Below are positions 7,844-16,867 of a stretch of 64,000 bases of DNA, piece by piece (positions within the stretch are counted from its first letter, which is position 1; the number at the start of each line of letters is the position of its first letter). The notes under the pieces were generated by a model. The model was not told where the DNA came from. It saw nothing but the letters and a program-made list of their open reading frames with translations, and did not search any database. The translations under genes and the position numbers were made by a program. This stretch comes from Mesorhizobium sp. YC-39 (GTDB lineage: Bacteria > Pseudomonadota > Alphaproteobacteria > Rhizobiales > Rhizobiaceae): contig NZ_JAOWPS010000003.1 of the NCBI RefSeq assembly GCF_025753795.1, positions 496,001 to 560,000 on the forward strand. The letters run 5' to 3'.

Positions 7844-8041
7844 CTACTTTCTGCGCTTCAGAGGGAACGTGGCGTCGCCGTCGTCCTTGCCGGACAAGAT
7901 CCGGGGGTTGGCGCTCGAAACACCATCGTTCTTTCCGCCCTCGTGGTTTTTCTCAGACTGGCCTTGCGCGTCTGCTTCCGGGCTCTTCCTTGTAGAGCCT
8001 TTGGACGTGCGAGCATTTTGGATGTCGGGTTTCGTAGACAT
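7844..8041 (-). CDS. Small hydrophilic basic protein
   Basis: 65 residues, with no hydrophobic segment and rich in K, D, G, S and N (STKPDIQNARTSKGSTRKSP), therefore probably disordered. AGGAGAG precedes the ATG. It resembles the charged proteins at 16,976 and 23,637 in style and may be a stress-protectant type. Upstream, GGAAC and GTT are spaced by 18 rather than 17 bases (8,065-8,090), a weak EcfG candidate. Confidence 0.6.
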   Translation of the reverse strand: MSTKPDIQNARTSKGSTRKSPEADAQGQSEKNHEGGKNDGVSSANPRILSGKDDGDATFPLKRRK

Positions 8042-8486
8042 GATGCCTCTCCTTTGACCCGACCAACTCAGAAAGGCAGCTTAAAGTTCCTGCGACCGTC
8101 GAGCGTGCGCGTCCTTCGGGCTCGACGGGGAGTCTAGGGCCGAAGGCCGTCCTGCCGGATTGATTGTGCATCCAATCGATTGCGGGAGATGCGACGCAGA
8201 CGCTGCAAGCGGCTTTGGCACGGGTCTTCGGTTCTACCCCGAAGTGAGCATCCTCCAAGCACGGCTGTTGACCTCGTTCATTGTCCCACACCGCCCGCGT
8301 TTCGCTTATCTGGCAAAGCAGTTCCAAATTGAACGACGTTCTAGGGAACGCAGTCTCTCTGGAGCCCAATTCAGCGAAAAGCTCCGAGCCAAGGCATCCA
8401 ATAGCGATTTGAGACGTTGGGACTGACGTCACAAGGCGTCCAGTTGGACCAGCCGTCCGTTGGCGCAATTTTGGAGACAATAAAAT
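8042..8486. other. No supported gene
   Basis: Apart from the weak promoter candidate at 8,065-8,090 nothing could be assigned. An 88-residue plus-strand frame at 8,160-8,426 has no ribosome binding site or recognisable family. Confidence 0.5.
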
Positions 8487-8891
8487 ATGTACATTCCCAA
8501 GGGAGCAACCGTCGCGGTGGCTGACGGCGAGAGGCTGAACTTATTTCGCAATTCAGGCGACGAAGCCAATCCCAAGCTGACAGCCTCGGTGGTCGAAGAC
8601 GTGACTAACGAGAACAAGGGATCTGGTGCACGTCACCAGAGCAGCTCCGCCAATCCGGACAACGGTCAAATCGAGGAAGATAGTTTCGCCGCTGGGACCG
8701 CCGAGTTGCTCAACCGCCAGGTGCTAGGCGGGAAAATCGCCGACCTGATCATTATCGCGGCCCCCCGAACGCTGGGGGAGCTTCGAAAGCACTATCATCA
8801 AAAGCTCTCGGCCGTGCTGATCGGAGAAATCGCTAAGGATCTCACCGGTCATTCGGTGCAGGACATAGAGAAGACTGTAGCGAGCGCTTAG
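8487..8891 (+). CDS. Host attachment family protein (baeRF-like)
   Basis: 134 residues. The N-terminus YIPKGATVAVADGERLNLFR and the second half with LNRQVLGGKIADLIIIAAPR, then TLGELRKHY and a C-terminal LIGEIAKDLTGHSVQDIEK match the proteins called 'required for attachment to host cells' (Host_attach family), which have an RNase H/eRF1-like fold. The name comes from an Agrobacterium phenotype; the biochemical role is unknown, possibly ribosome-linked. It stands alone with GGAG 9-12 bases before the ATG. Confidence 0.85.
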   Translation: MYIPKGATVAVADGERLNLFRNSGDEANPKLTASVVEDVTNENKGSGARHQSSSANPDNGQIEEDSFAAGTAELLNRQVLGGKIADLIIIAAPRTLGELRKHYHQKLSAVLIGEIAKDLTGHSVQDIEKTVASA

Positions 8892-8950
8892 GCGGCCCAA
8901 TCCGAGCTTTACCTCCATTCCGCTCCAATCAATTGAAGGGACTTTTACGT

Positions 8951-9451
8951 TTGAAAAAATCAACTGGGCTGCTGGCCGCAGCAATGTTCTCCCTGGCGGG
9001 GCCGGCTCATGCCACTGACGCCGACTTCCTGAAATCGTTTGGCGGAAGCTGGTCCGGCAAGGGCACAGTCAAGGTGGAGGCTGACTCCAAGCCGATTGCG
9101 ATCAACTGCAAATTTGCTTCTCAAGCGACTGACAACACGTTGTCGCTAGATGGCAAATGTACAGGTTATGTGGTTTTCTCGCGGGCGATCGGAGCCGACG
9201 TCAAAACCAATGGCAAAACCTATACCGGTATCTACACTGGTTCGAGTACTGGCCCTGCCGGTCTGAATGGCAAGCGTTCGGGCAGCGCTCTGATCCTTGG
9301 CATTCACTGGGCGAAAGAGGTCAACGGGGACCGATCGGCTCAATTGAAGCTGGAAAAAGTCGGCAGCAATGGAATGCGTCTGACGACGATGGACAAAGAC
9401 CCGGCGACGGGCAAGACCATCGTGATCAGCGACATTAATCTCGTCCGCTGA
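8951..9451 (+). CDS. Periplasmic protein of unknown function
   Basis: 166 residues from a TTG start with GAAGGGA about 9 bases upstream; an alternative TTG lies at 8,933. The beginning is a good Sec signal peptide (KKSTGLLAAAMFSLAGPAHA, cleavage after AHA), then a beta-rich domain beginning DADFLKSFGGSWSGKGTVKV with two cysteines, C53 and C71 approximately, that may form a disulfide. This resembles lipocalin-like or THAP-type small periplasmic domains but no family could be named. Confidence 0.7.
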   Translation: MKKSTGLLAAAMFSLAGPAHATDADFLKSFGGSWSGKGTVKVEADSKPIAINCKFASQATDNTLSLDGKCTGYVVFSRAIGADVKTNGKTYTGIYTGSSTGPAGLNGKRSGSALILGIHWAKEVNGDRSAQLKLEKVGSNGMRLTTMDKDPATGKTIVISDINLVR

Positions 9452-9492
9452 TTGCATCACACCCCGATGTTGGGGACCTAGGATGGCAGGAG

Positions 9493-10659
9493 CTACCGCG
9501 TCAACCCCGCCGCGCGGAGAGCGTCCTCGATTACTTTCGTGATGCCGACGGCAGAATTTCGCGGCGGCGCAGGTCGCTGCGATTGTTCTTGCGGTTCAAG
9601 TCGAACCACGTGCGGTTTCTCTGCCAGACCATTAGTTTGCAAGGCTGTAGCGGGTGCAGTTACCATTTTGGCATCTTGCGTCGCCGTGCGCTTGTCACTT
9701 GACACTCCGAGGCCCCAGAAACTGGCTATATCACGCGTGGACGATATCCCGACCTCCAACATGAATGGCCCCGCCGCGCCTAGTCCATCATCACCGGCTG
9801 TCTTCAATGGAGTGCCATGTCCCATACCGGCAACGGTAAGTTTCTCTATCACCTCTTGGCCGTTGACGTCGCACCATATTTGCCTCGTTTTGCCACCGGT
9901 TTTTTCTGTGTGCGCCGGCAAATCGTCCACGCCGTGAACCCCTTGCCATTGCGCCACGATCGCATCCGCGTTGGCAGGCACGACTATGTTGTCGGATGAC
10001 CCTTGCCAAATAGCGATTTTAGGCCAGGGTCCTTTGTGGGATGCTGCTTCACGCAACAGCCGCTGCATTCTTGCAGTGGACGGGCCGCCATGACCACGCA
10101 TGCGATCGAAGGCTTCGGGGATTGTCGACGCGATGCCATAGGCAAGCCCTGCTATGATCGCGCCACCAGCGAATACCTCCGGATAGGCCGCCAACATCAC
10201 ATTTGCCATGGCGCCGCCAGCCGAAAGGCCAGTGATAAAAATTCGCTCACGATCGAGCCCATACGCTTCGACCACCGCCTCGATCATCTGGCGGATGGAG
10301 AGCGCTTCCCCCCCGCCGCGCTTGATATCTCCAGGCGCAAACCAATTGAAGCAAAGATTGGCATTGTTAGCCCGTCGCTGTTCGGGGAAGAGAACGGCGA
10401 ATCCCTGCTCGACCGCAAGTTGCGACCAGCCGGAACCATGATCATAGGCGGCTGCGCTCTGGGTACAACCATGGAGGACGACTACCAGCGCAGCTCCATC
10501 TTCCAAATTGTCGGGAACGAAGAGGCGTGCTCGCAAGGCGCCAGGATTGGAACCGAACTCGGCAATCTCGGAAAAACGCGTATGGCCGGGTGGCTCGGAG
10601 AAACCCGGTCGGCTACGCGTCGCCGCAAGGCGGGCAATCGTATCTGAGAGATTTCGCAA
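9493..10659 (-). CDS. PHB depolymerase family esterase (LpqC-like)
   Basis: 388 residues with an alpha/beta-hydrolase core: VVVLHGCTQ (oxyanion loop), the nucleophile elbow GLSAGGAM, the acid in QGSSDNIVVP and the catalytic histidine in GMGHGTP. This is the extracellular PHB depolymerase/feruloyl esterase-like family, which cleaves polyester or sugar esters. No signal peptide is evident, so it may act in the cytosol. A TTG start at 10,659 with AGGAT upstream fits the family's N-terminus (RNLSDTIARL); an in-frame ATG at 10,707 is an alternative. The C-terminal 70 residues are low-complexity. Confidence 0.85.
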   Translation of the reverse strand: MRNLSDTIARLAATRSRPGFSEPPGHTRFSEIAEFGSNPGALRARLFVPDNLEDGAALVVVLHGCTQSAAAYDHGSGWSQLAVEQGFAVLFPEQRRANNANLCFNWFAPGDIKRGGGEALSIRQMIEAVVEAYGLDRERIFITGLSAGGAMANVMLAAYPEVFAGGAIIAGLAYGIASTIPEAFDRMRGHGGPSTARMQRLLREAASHKGPWPKIAIWQGSSDNIVVPANADAIVAQWQGVHGVDDLPAHTEKTGGKTRQIWCDVNGQEVIEKLTVAGMGHGTPLKTAGDDGLGAAGPFMLEVGISSTRDIASFWGLGVSSDKRTATQDAKMVTAPATALQTNGLAEKPHVVRLEPQEQSQRPAPPRNSAVGITKVIEDALRAAGLTR

Positions 10660-10845
10660 ATGCGTATCCTGTCTACCGTTATGGTGCGCAATGCACTCGC
10701 ACAACATCGTTGCCGTGCGGCACAATAGCAAACTTACCAAGGGTCAACCCCAGTGGAAGCCTTTGCCCCTGTCTATCGAGGGAAGTTACCTTCGGATGCG
10801 AGCAACCAAGCGAAGAGATTAACCTGGTTTTATCGCATATCGTTC

Positions 10846-10870
10846 GGAACAAAGCCGTCAGGCGCTTGTT
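10846..10870 (+). promoter_or_regulatory. EcfG-type promoter for the DUF4142 gene
   Basis: GGAAC, 17 bases, GTT; the GTT lies 42 bases before the ATG at 10,913. The following 17M-like gene is probably on the same transcript. Confidence 0.75.
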
Positions 10871-10912
10871 AGGGTCCATAGCACATGTGTGCCTAACAAG
10901 GATCCACTATTC

Positions 10913-11668
10913 ATGAAAATCCGATTGCTTTTGGCCTCACTGGCCACCGCTACAGCTATGACCTTCGTACTGCCGGCCTTCGCTGCAGACAATGCGCAAG
11001 ACTTCGTCGACAAGGCCGCCATCGGCGGCATGTTCGAAGTGGATACGAGCAAGATCGTCGAAGGCAGGGCTCAGGATCAAGGTGTCAAGGACTTCGCGCG
11101 GAAGATGATCGACGATCATGGCGCGGCCAACGCCAAGCTCGAGACAATTGCCGGCGAACAGAAGCTGAAGGTGCCGACGGAACTGGACGCCAAGCACAAG
11201 AGCGAGCTGGACGCTCTGCAAAACAGCAAGGACCCGGTGGACGGAACCTATGTCCAGATGCAGCGCGATGCGCATTCCGATGCGGTCAAGCTATTCGAGA
11301 GCTATGCCCAGGACGGCGACAACGCCCAGCTGAAAACCTTCGCGCAGGAGACCGTCCCGACGCTCAAGATGCACCAGGAGATGATCGAAAAGATCGCGGC
11401 GACTATGGGCACCGAGCCTTCAGCGACAAGTTCCGAGACGCCGACCGCCACGGTGGGTGACGCGCCAGATCCGACTCCTCCGCTTTCCGGCGCAAACAGC
11501 TTCACCGAGGACCAGGCCAAAACCCGCATCCAGGATGCCGGGTTCTCGGATGTGTCGAAGCTAACCAAGGACGATCAGGGCATCTGGCGAGGCCAGGCAA
11601 ACAAGGACGGCAAGAACACCACCGTGGCGCTGGACTACAAGGGCAACATCGTTGCCGGCACCAACTGA
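10913..11668 (+). CDS. DUF4142 periplasmic protein with C-terminal PepSY-like domain
   Basis: 251 residues: a signal peptide (KIRLLLASLATATAMTFVLP, cleavage after AFA), a DUF4142 ferritin-like four-helix domain (about 25-160; AAIGGMFEVDTSKIVEGRAQ, DFARKMIDDHGAANAKL, LKMHQEMIEKI) and, after a Pro/Thr linker, a small domain with RIQDAGFSDVSKL and GIWRGQANKDGK typical of PepSY-like modules. ATG 10,913 is used because an upstream in-frame start at 10,889 would put polar residues before the signal peptide. Expected role in envelope stress; substrate unknown. Confidence 0.85.
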   Translation: MKIRLLLASLATATAMTFVLPAFAADNAQDFVDKAAIGGMFEVDTSKIVEGRAQDQGVKDFARKMIDDHGAANAKLETIAGEQKLKVPTELDAKHKSELDALQNSKDPVDGTYVQMQRDAHSDAVKLFESYAQDGDNAQLKTFAQETVPTLKMHQEMIEKIAATMGTEPSATSSETPTATVGDAPDPTPPLSGANSFTEDQAKTRIQDAGFSDVSKLTKDDQGIWRGQANKDGKNTTVALDYKGNIVAGTN

Positions 11669-11693
11669 AACAGAGATCGAGGAGATCAAAGAC

Positions 11694-12296
11694 ATGAAAA
11701 CCGTAACCGGACTATTCGACAATTACGATGACGCCTCCGATGCTGTCGGCCAGTTGGAAGCCAGCGGCGTCCCCCATTCCGATATCAGCATCGTCGCCAG
11801 CAACTCGACCGAATGGTATGACAACGGCGACAGCTCCAAGGCCGCAGAAGATGCAGCCGGCGGTGCCGGCGTTGGCGCCGTCATCGGCGGTGCTGGCGGG
11901 TTGCTCACCGGCCTAGGCATCATGGCCATTCCGGGCGTCGGTCCGGTCGTGGCTGCCGGATGGCTGGCCGCCACTGCTGTCGGCGCCTTGGGCGGCGCGG
12001 CCGTTGGAGGGGCTGCGGGCGGCATCGTCGGCGCCCTCACTGATTCCGGCGTGCCGGAAGAGGATGCCAACGTCTATGCAGAGGGCGTGCGCCGCGGTGG
12101 AACTCTGGTCACAGCCAAGGTCGACGAGGACCTTGTCGCTGATGCCGAGAGGATCCTGGGCCAGAGCAAAGTGAATCTCGATGAACGCCGCTCTAAATAT
12201 CAGGCGGGCGGCTGGAACGAGTTTGATGCCGCTGCTGAGAACTACACGCCAGAGGAATTTGGCCGCGACGGCGCTCGCGACGTCAACCGGGTTTGA
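11694..12296 (+). CDS. General stress protein 17M-like (YflT/GsiB-region type) glycine-zipper protein
   Basis: 200 residues. The N-terminal domain (KTVTGLFDNYDDASDAVGQL, then GVPHSDISIVAS) is the heat-induced/17M alpha-beta domain. A long glycine-alanine segment (about 62-125, GAGVGAVIGGAGGLLTGLGI and further) can insert into or associate with membranes, and the end returns to an alpha-beta part (GVRRGGTLVTAKVDEDLV). AGGAGA precedes the ATG, 25 bases after the DUF4142 stop, so both are likely one operon. Confidence 0.8.
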   Translation: MKTVTGLFDNYDDASDAVGQLEASGVPHSDISIVASNSTEWYDNGDSSKAAEDAAGGAGVGAVIGGAGGLLTGLGIMAIPGVGPVVAAGWLAATAVGALGGAAVGGAAGGIVGALTDSGVPEEDANVYAEGVRRGGTLVTAKVDEDLVADAERILGQSKVNLDERRSKYQAGGWNEFDAAAENYTPEEFGRDGARDVNRV

Positions 12297-12302
12297 TCAC
12301 GT

Positions 12303-12334
12303 CTACCGGCCGAAGCACTAAGTTTCGGCCGGTA
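12303..12334 (+). terminator. Hairpin after the 17M-like gene
   Basis: CTACCGGCCGAA at 12,303-12,314 pairs with its exact complement at 12,323-12,334 (12 bp, 8-base loop). Only a short mixed T stretch follows, so it may be a weak intrinsic terminator. Confidence 0.55.
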
Positions 12335-12651
12335 GGTTCTTTGGATAGCGACAGACGAGTTTCACGGATTTTCCATGGCTGTCGGAAGGTCGTACCCTGA
12401 AGAAGCCAGCAGACCGATGGCTAAATACCTCATCATCCCGTTTTAGGCTGGGAACGCTAAATTACCAGGAATCGGCCCCTTGAATCGCATGACCATCCGC
12501 GTTCTGCGGTTATGCAGTCGAAATCTGCGTTATAGTTCTCTGTCATGATGCCATTTATTATGAGTCTGAACGTTTTACCGGTTTTCGCTAGTCAAACAAA
12601 TCGAATTGCGACTCCAAAAATCGTCAAATGGACATCAATCGTTTTCTGGTG

Positions 12652-12676
12652 GGAACATCACTGTCGCATAGCAGTT
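12652..12676 (+). promoter_or_regulatory. EcfG-type promoter for manganese catalase
   Basis: GGAAC-N17-GTT with the GTT 33 bases before the ATG at 12,710. The remaining 300 bases upstream show no gene. Confidence 0.75.
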
Positions 12677-12709
12677 GCGCCTCAGTGAACTCTAACCAAG
12701 GAAACTGAA

Positions 12710-13636
12710 ATGTTTTTACGTGTCGATAAATTACAAATAGAACTCCCCGCCCCTACCCTGGCGGATCCCAATGCCGGTGCTGCTTTGCAAGAATTGCTGG
12801 GCGGAAAATATGGTGAAATGTCGACTCTTGGAAATTACCTGTTCCAGAGTTTCAATTTTCGCAGCAAGTCCAAGCTGAAGCCATTCTACAGCCTCGTCGC
12901 TGCAATCACCGCCGAGGAACTCGGGCACGTCGAATTGGTTAGCAACGGCGTCGCGATGTTGAACAATGGCCCCGACCTTGAGGGCGCCGATGAGGAGGAT
13001 GGCGGAGACATCTCCGGCGCTCCCTACGAAGCGATGAAGGACGTTCGGCTTGCGGGAGCCTTCTTTTCCAACGCCGGCGGCGCCATGCCAATGAACGCCA
13101 ATGGCTCATCCTGGAATATGGATTTCGTCACGACGACCGGAAATGTTATCGTCGATCTCCTTCATAATTTTCATCTCGAATGCGGCGCCCGGCTGCACAA
13201 GTTGCGGGTCTACGAATCCTTGACAGATGCAACTGGTCGCGAAATCTGCGGGTATCTTTTGGTGCGCGGATCAGTGCACGCACACGCATATGCGCTGGCC
13301 ATCAAAAATCTGACAGGCGTCGAAATTGAGAAGATGCTACCAACGCCCAATATCTACCTCGGCAACATTCCGGAGTGTCAGAAATACCTCGACGAAGGCT
13401 CGCATCGCCGCCTCTATACGTTCAGCCCGGAGGACTACACCGATATCGCCGGAATCTGGGGCCAGGGTGAGATGGCGCTGCCCGGTGACCCGCCTGGCGA
13501 ACTGGAAGTTATCGAAGGGATGCCGGACGGTGGCAAGATCCATCAGCTCAGCGGCGTGCCCTCTGCATTCACTCCGGACTATGCGCCCGAAGAAATGATG
13601 GAAATCGCAGCCAAGCTTTACAAAGCTTCGCGCTGA
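12710..13636 (+). CDS. Manganese catalase family protein
   Basis: 308 residues with the di-manganese ferritin-like fold: ligands in AAITAEELGHVE (about residues 64-73) and in the second helix pair around LHNFHLECGARLHKLRVYE and RGSVHAHAYALAI, followed by the C-terminal strap region (PEDYTDIAGIWGQGEMALPG). It breaks down hydrogen peroxide without haem. Family length is about 280-310, so it looks complete. A heme-independent catalase under a stress sigma factor fits protection in stationary or desiccated cells. Confidence 0.93.
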   Translation: MFLRVDKLQIELPAPTLADPNAGAALQELLGGKYGEMSTLGNYLFQSFNFRSKSKLKPFYSLVAAITAEELGHVELVSNGVAMLNNGPDLEGADEEDGGDISGAPYEAMKDVRLAGAFFSNAGGAMPMNANGSSWNMDFVTTTGNVIVDLLHNFHLECGARLHKLRVYESLTDATGREICGYLLVRGSVHAHAYALAIKNLTGVEIEKMLPTPNIYLGNIPECQKYLDEGSHRRLYTFSPEDYTDIAGIWGQGEMALPGDPPGELEVIEGMPDGGKIHQLSGVPSAFTPDYAPEEMMEIAAKLYKASR

Positions 13637-13760
13637 TTGCCCGGCGTGGTCGCAAATGGCCGCGCTTTCCGCCTTTCCGACTTTGAGCCCTTCATCCGAA
13701 TGCTCGATGTGCCAGTGGAATCTTACCGTCGATCTTCGATCGCCGCGTCGTCAAAGCAAT

Positions 13761-13785
13761 GGAACTCTCCGAGGGGGGCAGAGTT
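13761..13785 (+). promoter_or_regulatory. EcfG-type promoter candidate upstream of the second Crp/Fnr gene
   Basis: GGAAC-N17-GTT, with the GTT 161 bases before the ATG at 13,947. The long leader makes this one less certain. Confidence 0.55.
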
Positions 13786-13946
13786 GTGCTCGACATAAGG
13801 AGACGAGGGAAGGTGCGACCAGCAGAAGCATCAGTGCAGATCCTGCATCCGGGTATGATGCAAAACACACTGGCCGTGCTTGATCGAGCGCGGAGCCTGA
13901 CCCTCCAGACCTCTAGTCCCATACGGGCGTGTGTCACGGAGCCGAA

Positions 13947-14666
13947 ATGCTTGAGTCACTCTACCTGAACCTTGGCCAGCACGATGCACTTTCGGACGAG
14001 GAGAAGGCGCTGCTGGCAGGCGCAATGGTCTTCGAGAAGCATTTCGCGACCGGACAGGATCTGGTTTCGGTCGGCTCGAGGCCCACCTACAGCACACTGA
14101 TCCTCGATGGCCTGGCGGCGCGATACAAGGTCTTGGAGGATGGTGGACGGCAGTTTACCTCACTGCAGGTGCCCGGCGACTTTGTCGATCTTCACGCCTT
14201 CCTCCTGAAGACAATGGACCACGGCATTATTGCGCTTTCGCCTTGCCGCGTGGTCGTTGCCGACCACAGTCGTTTGCGCACTATTACCGAGCAGGCTCCC
14301 CATCTCACACGGTTGTTGTGGCTGAATACGTTGGTGGACGGCGCCATCCACCGTGAATGGATAGTGGCTATGGGCAGGCGGTCGAAGGCAGCTCATCTGG
14401 CGCATCTTGTGTGCGAACTCTTCGTCCGACTTCAGGTGGTGGAGCGGACGAACGGCATGAGTTTCCACCTGCCAATTTCGCAGACCGAACTGGCTGACGT
14501 GCTTGGCCTCTCGGTCGTGCATATGAACCGGGTGATCAGCGCCTTGCGAAAAGTGGGCGTCATTAGCTGGGGCAACCACATCGTCACCATTCTTGATTGG
14601 AATCGACTAACGGAAATCGCCGAGTTCGACCCTACCTATCTCAGCATGAACCGAGAACCTCGATAA
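13947..14666 (+). CDS. Crp/Fnr family transcriptional regulator
   Basis: 239 residues, same architecture as the protein at 5,186: effector domain with VGSRPTYSTLILDG, then LQVPGDFVDLHAFLLKTMDH, and a winged helix with LPISQTELADVLGLSVVHMN. The conserved FVDLHAFLL/ICDLHVFLL and VHMNRV segments place the two in one rhizobial subfamily that lacks Fnr cysteines. GGAG sits 8 bases before the ATG. Likely expressed in the general stress response. Confidence 0.85.
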   Translation: MLESLYLNLGQHDALSDEEKALLAGAMVFEKHFATGQDLVSVGSRPTYSTLILDGLAARYKVLEDGGRQFTSLQVPGDFVDLHAFLLKTMDHGIIALSPCRVVVADHSRLRTITEQAPHLTRLLWLNTLVDGAIHREWIVAMGRRSKAAHLAHLVCELFVRLQVVERTNGMSFHLPISQTELADVLGLSVVHMNRVISALRKVGVISWGNHIVTILDWNRLTEIAEFDPTYLSMNREPR

Positions 14667-14799
14667 ACCCGTTCTTGCCATCCGCTTAACATTTGAGCGC
14701 GACAACGTCCCTGGAAGGTTGTCTCCTGGTCTGTCGCCGGCCAACAATGGGCTCCGGCGCTTGAGAGCTCGCTGTGCTCCCGCCCCCTAAGGAGCCAAG

Positions 14800-15018
14800 A
14801 TGGAAGACAACAATCCCGTGCGGGTGTCCGCATTCGACATTCATATCGTGCGAGAGGCCTTCAGGTCGTCCATCGCCGATGGCCTGGTGGGAGAGAGCCG
14901 CTGGAACCAACACGCAACAGAGCTGCTCAGGGAATTGACGGGCACCGTCCATGTCGATGCCGAAATTGTCGAATGGATCATTCGCAAGGAGCCGATCAAA
15001 GGCCCAAGTCCTAGTTGA
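14800..15018 (+). CDS. Small conserved hypothetical protein
   Basis: 72 residues, soluble, mixed charge (NPVRVSAFDIHIVREAFRSS). GGAG is 7 bases before the ATG, and the sequence composition is that of a real gene. No family recognised. Confidence 0.55.
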   Translation: MEDNNPVRVSAFDIHIVREAFRSSIADGLVGESRWNQHATELLRELTGTVHVDAEIVEWIIRKEPIKGPSPS

Positions 15019-15165
15019 TCCGAATCCTCGGTCGAACAACCACTCGGCGGCTGGTGTACCGAGAAGATTTGGGGCAGCGCAAGAGGCCTGAGGTTAGGAA
15101 CCTAACACTACGCTATGTCTTATTCCACGACGGCATTTTCCCGCTCGTCATCGGAGGAAGTCGAG

Positions 15166-15622
15166 ATGGCGCGCTACTTTTTGCGATATACATGACGGCA
15201 ACGAATTTACAGGTGACGAGGACGGAGAAATCTGTGGTTCCCTATCCGACGTCAGTGACTACGCGGTAAGCGTCTTGCCTGATATTGCCCGTGAGGAACT
15301 CCCAAACGGTCCCAATCGGCTCTTCTGGATTAAGGTGCGTGATGAAGACGGGACATATATCTTCCGTGCTTCGCTTGCCTTGGCCTCAGCCCGGCTGGTT
15401 GAAAATGCCAACGGTCACCCCCACCCTGGAGAAAATCTGAAGTTGGCGGCTCTCAGACGGACGAGAGACCAAGTCAAGGCAATCAGGCGCGACCTGGCCG
15501 AGGATGGCTTGTCAGCCGAGATGCACGAGATTGATGCTCTTATCGGCATAGCGCAAACCGAAGCTGAACGGATGATCAAAAGCCTGTTCGCATCTGCTGC
15601 TACGCTGCCTGGCTCTGGATAG
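15166..15622 (+). pseudogene. DUF6894 gene with long C-terminal helix, one-base insertion
   Basis: The frame from ATG 15,166 reads MARYFL and stops; removing one G in TTTTTGCGAT restores ARYFFDIHDGNEFTGDEDGE and the rest of a DUF6894 domain (FWIKVRDEDGTYIFRASLAL), then an unusual extension of about 55 residues (LRRTRDQVKAIRRDLAEDGL, AQTEAERMIKSLF). AGGAAG precedes the ATG. 457 bases minus one equals 152 codons exactly. May be a recent pseudogene or a base-calling error; the extension is unusual for the family. Confidence 0.6.
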
Positions 15623-15816
15623 GCTCGGCGCAACCAACAAGGGGCGCCCCCGGGCCTTCAGACGGCTCAAACGAGCGGACTATTAGCGCGAATGTCTACC
15701 TGCAGGTTCCCGCCGAGCATTCTGGAATATGATTGAACCTGCCGGCGATCTTTCAACTTCGACAGGAACAAGCACCCCTTCCACGCATTGCCTTTCGGAC
15801 GGACAGGAGATGTCAA

Positions 15817-16263
15817 ATGGAACTCATGAACACAGTGGTACGCCGGGACATATCCGGCAACGTCGTGGAATTTCTCGGCGAAGGCGGCGAAGCGGTGAGT
15901 GTCACCATCGCCCCAGGCTACGAGGGCAAAGCAGACAATGAACTCGTTGAAACTGCGAAGCAAATGATGGTTCAGATTGTAGCTTTCGGTCGGCCGACTG
16001 TCGGCATCCCAGTGAGCCGGGCACCTTCTGAGCTCTACACTTTTGAATACCAGGACAAGGGAATTGTCCGGATAATGGCGGGCATATCCTTGCCAAATCT
16101 GAAGGCGGTTCAGGATGAGGTCAACCGATCTGCAGAGGATCTTTGGAGGGACGCACTCGATAAGGCTGAGGCACCGGTGGGATGGGCCGTAAGGGCTCGA
16201 AATGCAAGCGGCGAGATCGTGGCGGCTTGCACCTACGAGGAGCTTCAACTCCGCGACACATAA
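15817..16263 (+). CDS. Conserved hypothetical protein
   Basis: 148 residues from an ATG with AGGAG 8 bases upstream; a second in-frame ATG follows three codons later. Composition is soluble alpha-beta (EFLGEGGEAVSVTIAPGYEG, PVGWAVRARNASGEIVAACT). I recognise no family. Its stop lies 15 bases before the EcfG-type promoter of the next gene. Confidence 0.65.
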   Translation: MELMNTVVRRDISGNVVEFLGEGGEAVSVTIAPGYEGKADNELVETAKQMMVQIVAFGRPTVGIPVSRAPSELYTFEYQDKGIVRIMAGISLPNLKAVQDEVNRSAEDLWRDALDKAEAPVGWAVRARNASGEIVAACTYEELQLRDT

Positions 16264-16278
16264 AATTTACTTCCGCCG

Positions 16279-16303
16279 GGAACGAGTAGTCAAACGGATG
16301 GTT
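16279..16303 (+). promoter_or_regulatory. EcfG-type promoter for the DUF892 gene
   Basis: GGAAC-N17-GTT; the GTT is 54 bases before the ATG at 16,358. Confidence 0.72.
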
Positions 16304-16357
16304 ATTGGGGCGCCTCCAGTCGACGAGGCGGTGACAACAACAAAAAGGAAAAACGCG

Positions 16358-16867
16358 ATGGCGACGAACAAGGCATCGTCCAAAGGCCTCAACGAACTTT
16401 TTCACGACACTCTCAAGGACATTTACTTCGCAGAAAAGAAGATCCTCGCGACTCTGCCGAAGATGGCAAAGGCGTCGCAGAGCGCCGATCTGAAAGCTGC
16501 TTTCGAAAAGCATCGAGGCGAAACGCAGGAGCACGTTTCTCGTCTCGAAGAGGTGTTCGAAGTGATCGGCAAGAAGCCGGCCGCGAAGACATGTGCTGCC
16601 ATCATGGGCATCACCGAGGAGGGCGCCGAGATCATGGAGGAATACAAGGGGACCCCTGCCCTCGACGCTGGCCTGCTCGCGGCAGCACAGGCTGTGGAGC
16701 ACTACGAAATCTCTCGCTACGGGACTCTGCGCACCTGGGCTTCCGAACTCGGCCTGACCGAAGCGGTCAATCTCCTTGACCTGACACTCGGCGAGGAAAA
16801 AGCAACCGACGAGGCGCTCACCGAGCTTGCTGAGTCGGCCGTGAATGTCGCGGCGGAAGCAGCCTGA
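16358..16867 (+). CDS. DUF892 (YciE-type) ferritin-like protein
   Basis: 169 residues with the DUF892 four-helix signature: LNELFHDTLKDIYFAEKKIL, FEKHRGETQEHVSRLEEVFE, LLAAAQAVEHYEISRYGTLR and LGEEKATDEALTEL. Conserved Glu and His residues (E..H, ExxH-type pairs) could bind two metal ions, as seen in YciE structures. Role in stress is established only by expression in relatives. ATG 16,358 begins MATNKASSKG; the in-frame extension back to 16,202 crosses the promoter and is rejected. Paralog at 43,254-43,748. Confidence 0.88.
   Translation: MATNKASSKGLNELFHDTLKDIYFAEKKILATLPKMAKASQSADLKAAFEKHRGETQEHVSRLEEVFEVIGKKPAAKTCAAIMGITEEGAEIMEEYKGTPALDAGLLAAAQAVEHYEISRYGTLRTWASELGLTEAVNLLDLTLGEEKATDEALTELAESAVNVAAEAA

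Noticed and set aside
8065..8090. EcfG promoter for the gene at 7,844-8,041
   Set aside because: The boxes are 18 bases apart, whereas all accepted sites have 17; kept only as a weak note.
15759..15783. EcfG promoter upstream of 15,817
   Set aside because: GGAAC is present but the second box reads ATT instead of GTT at the right spacing.
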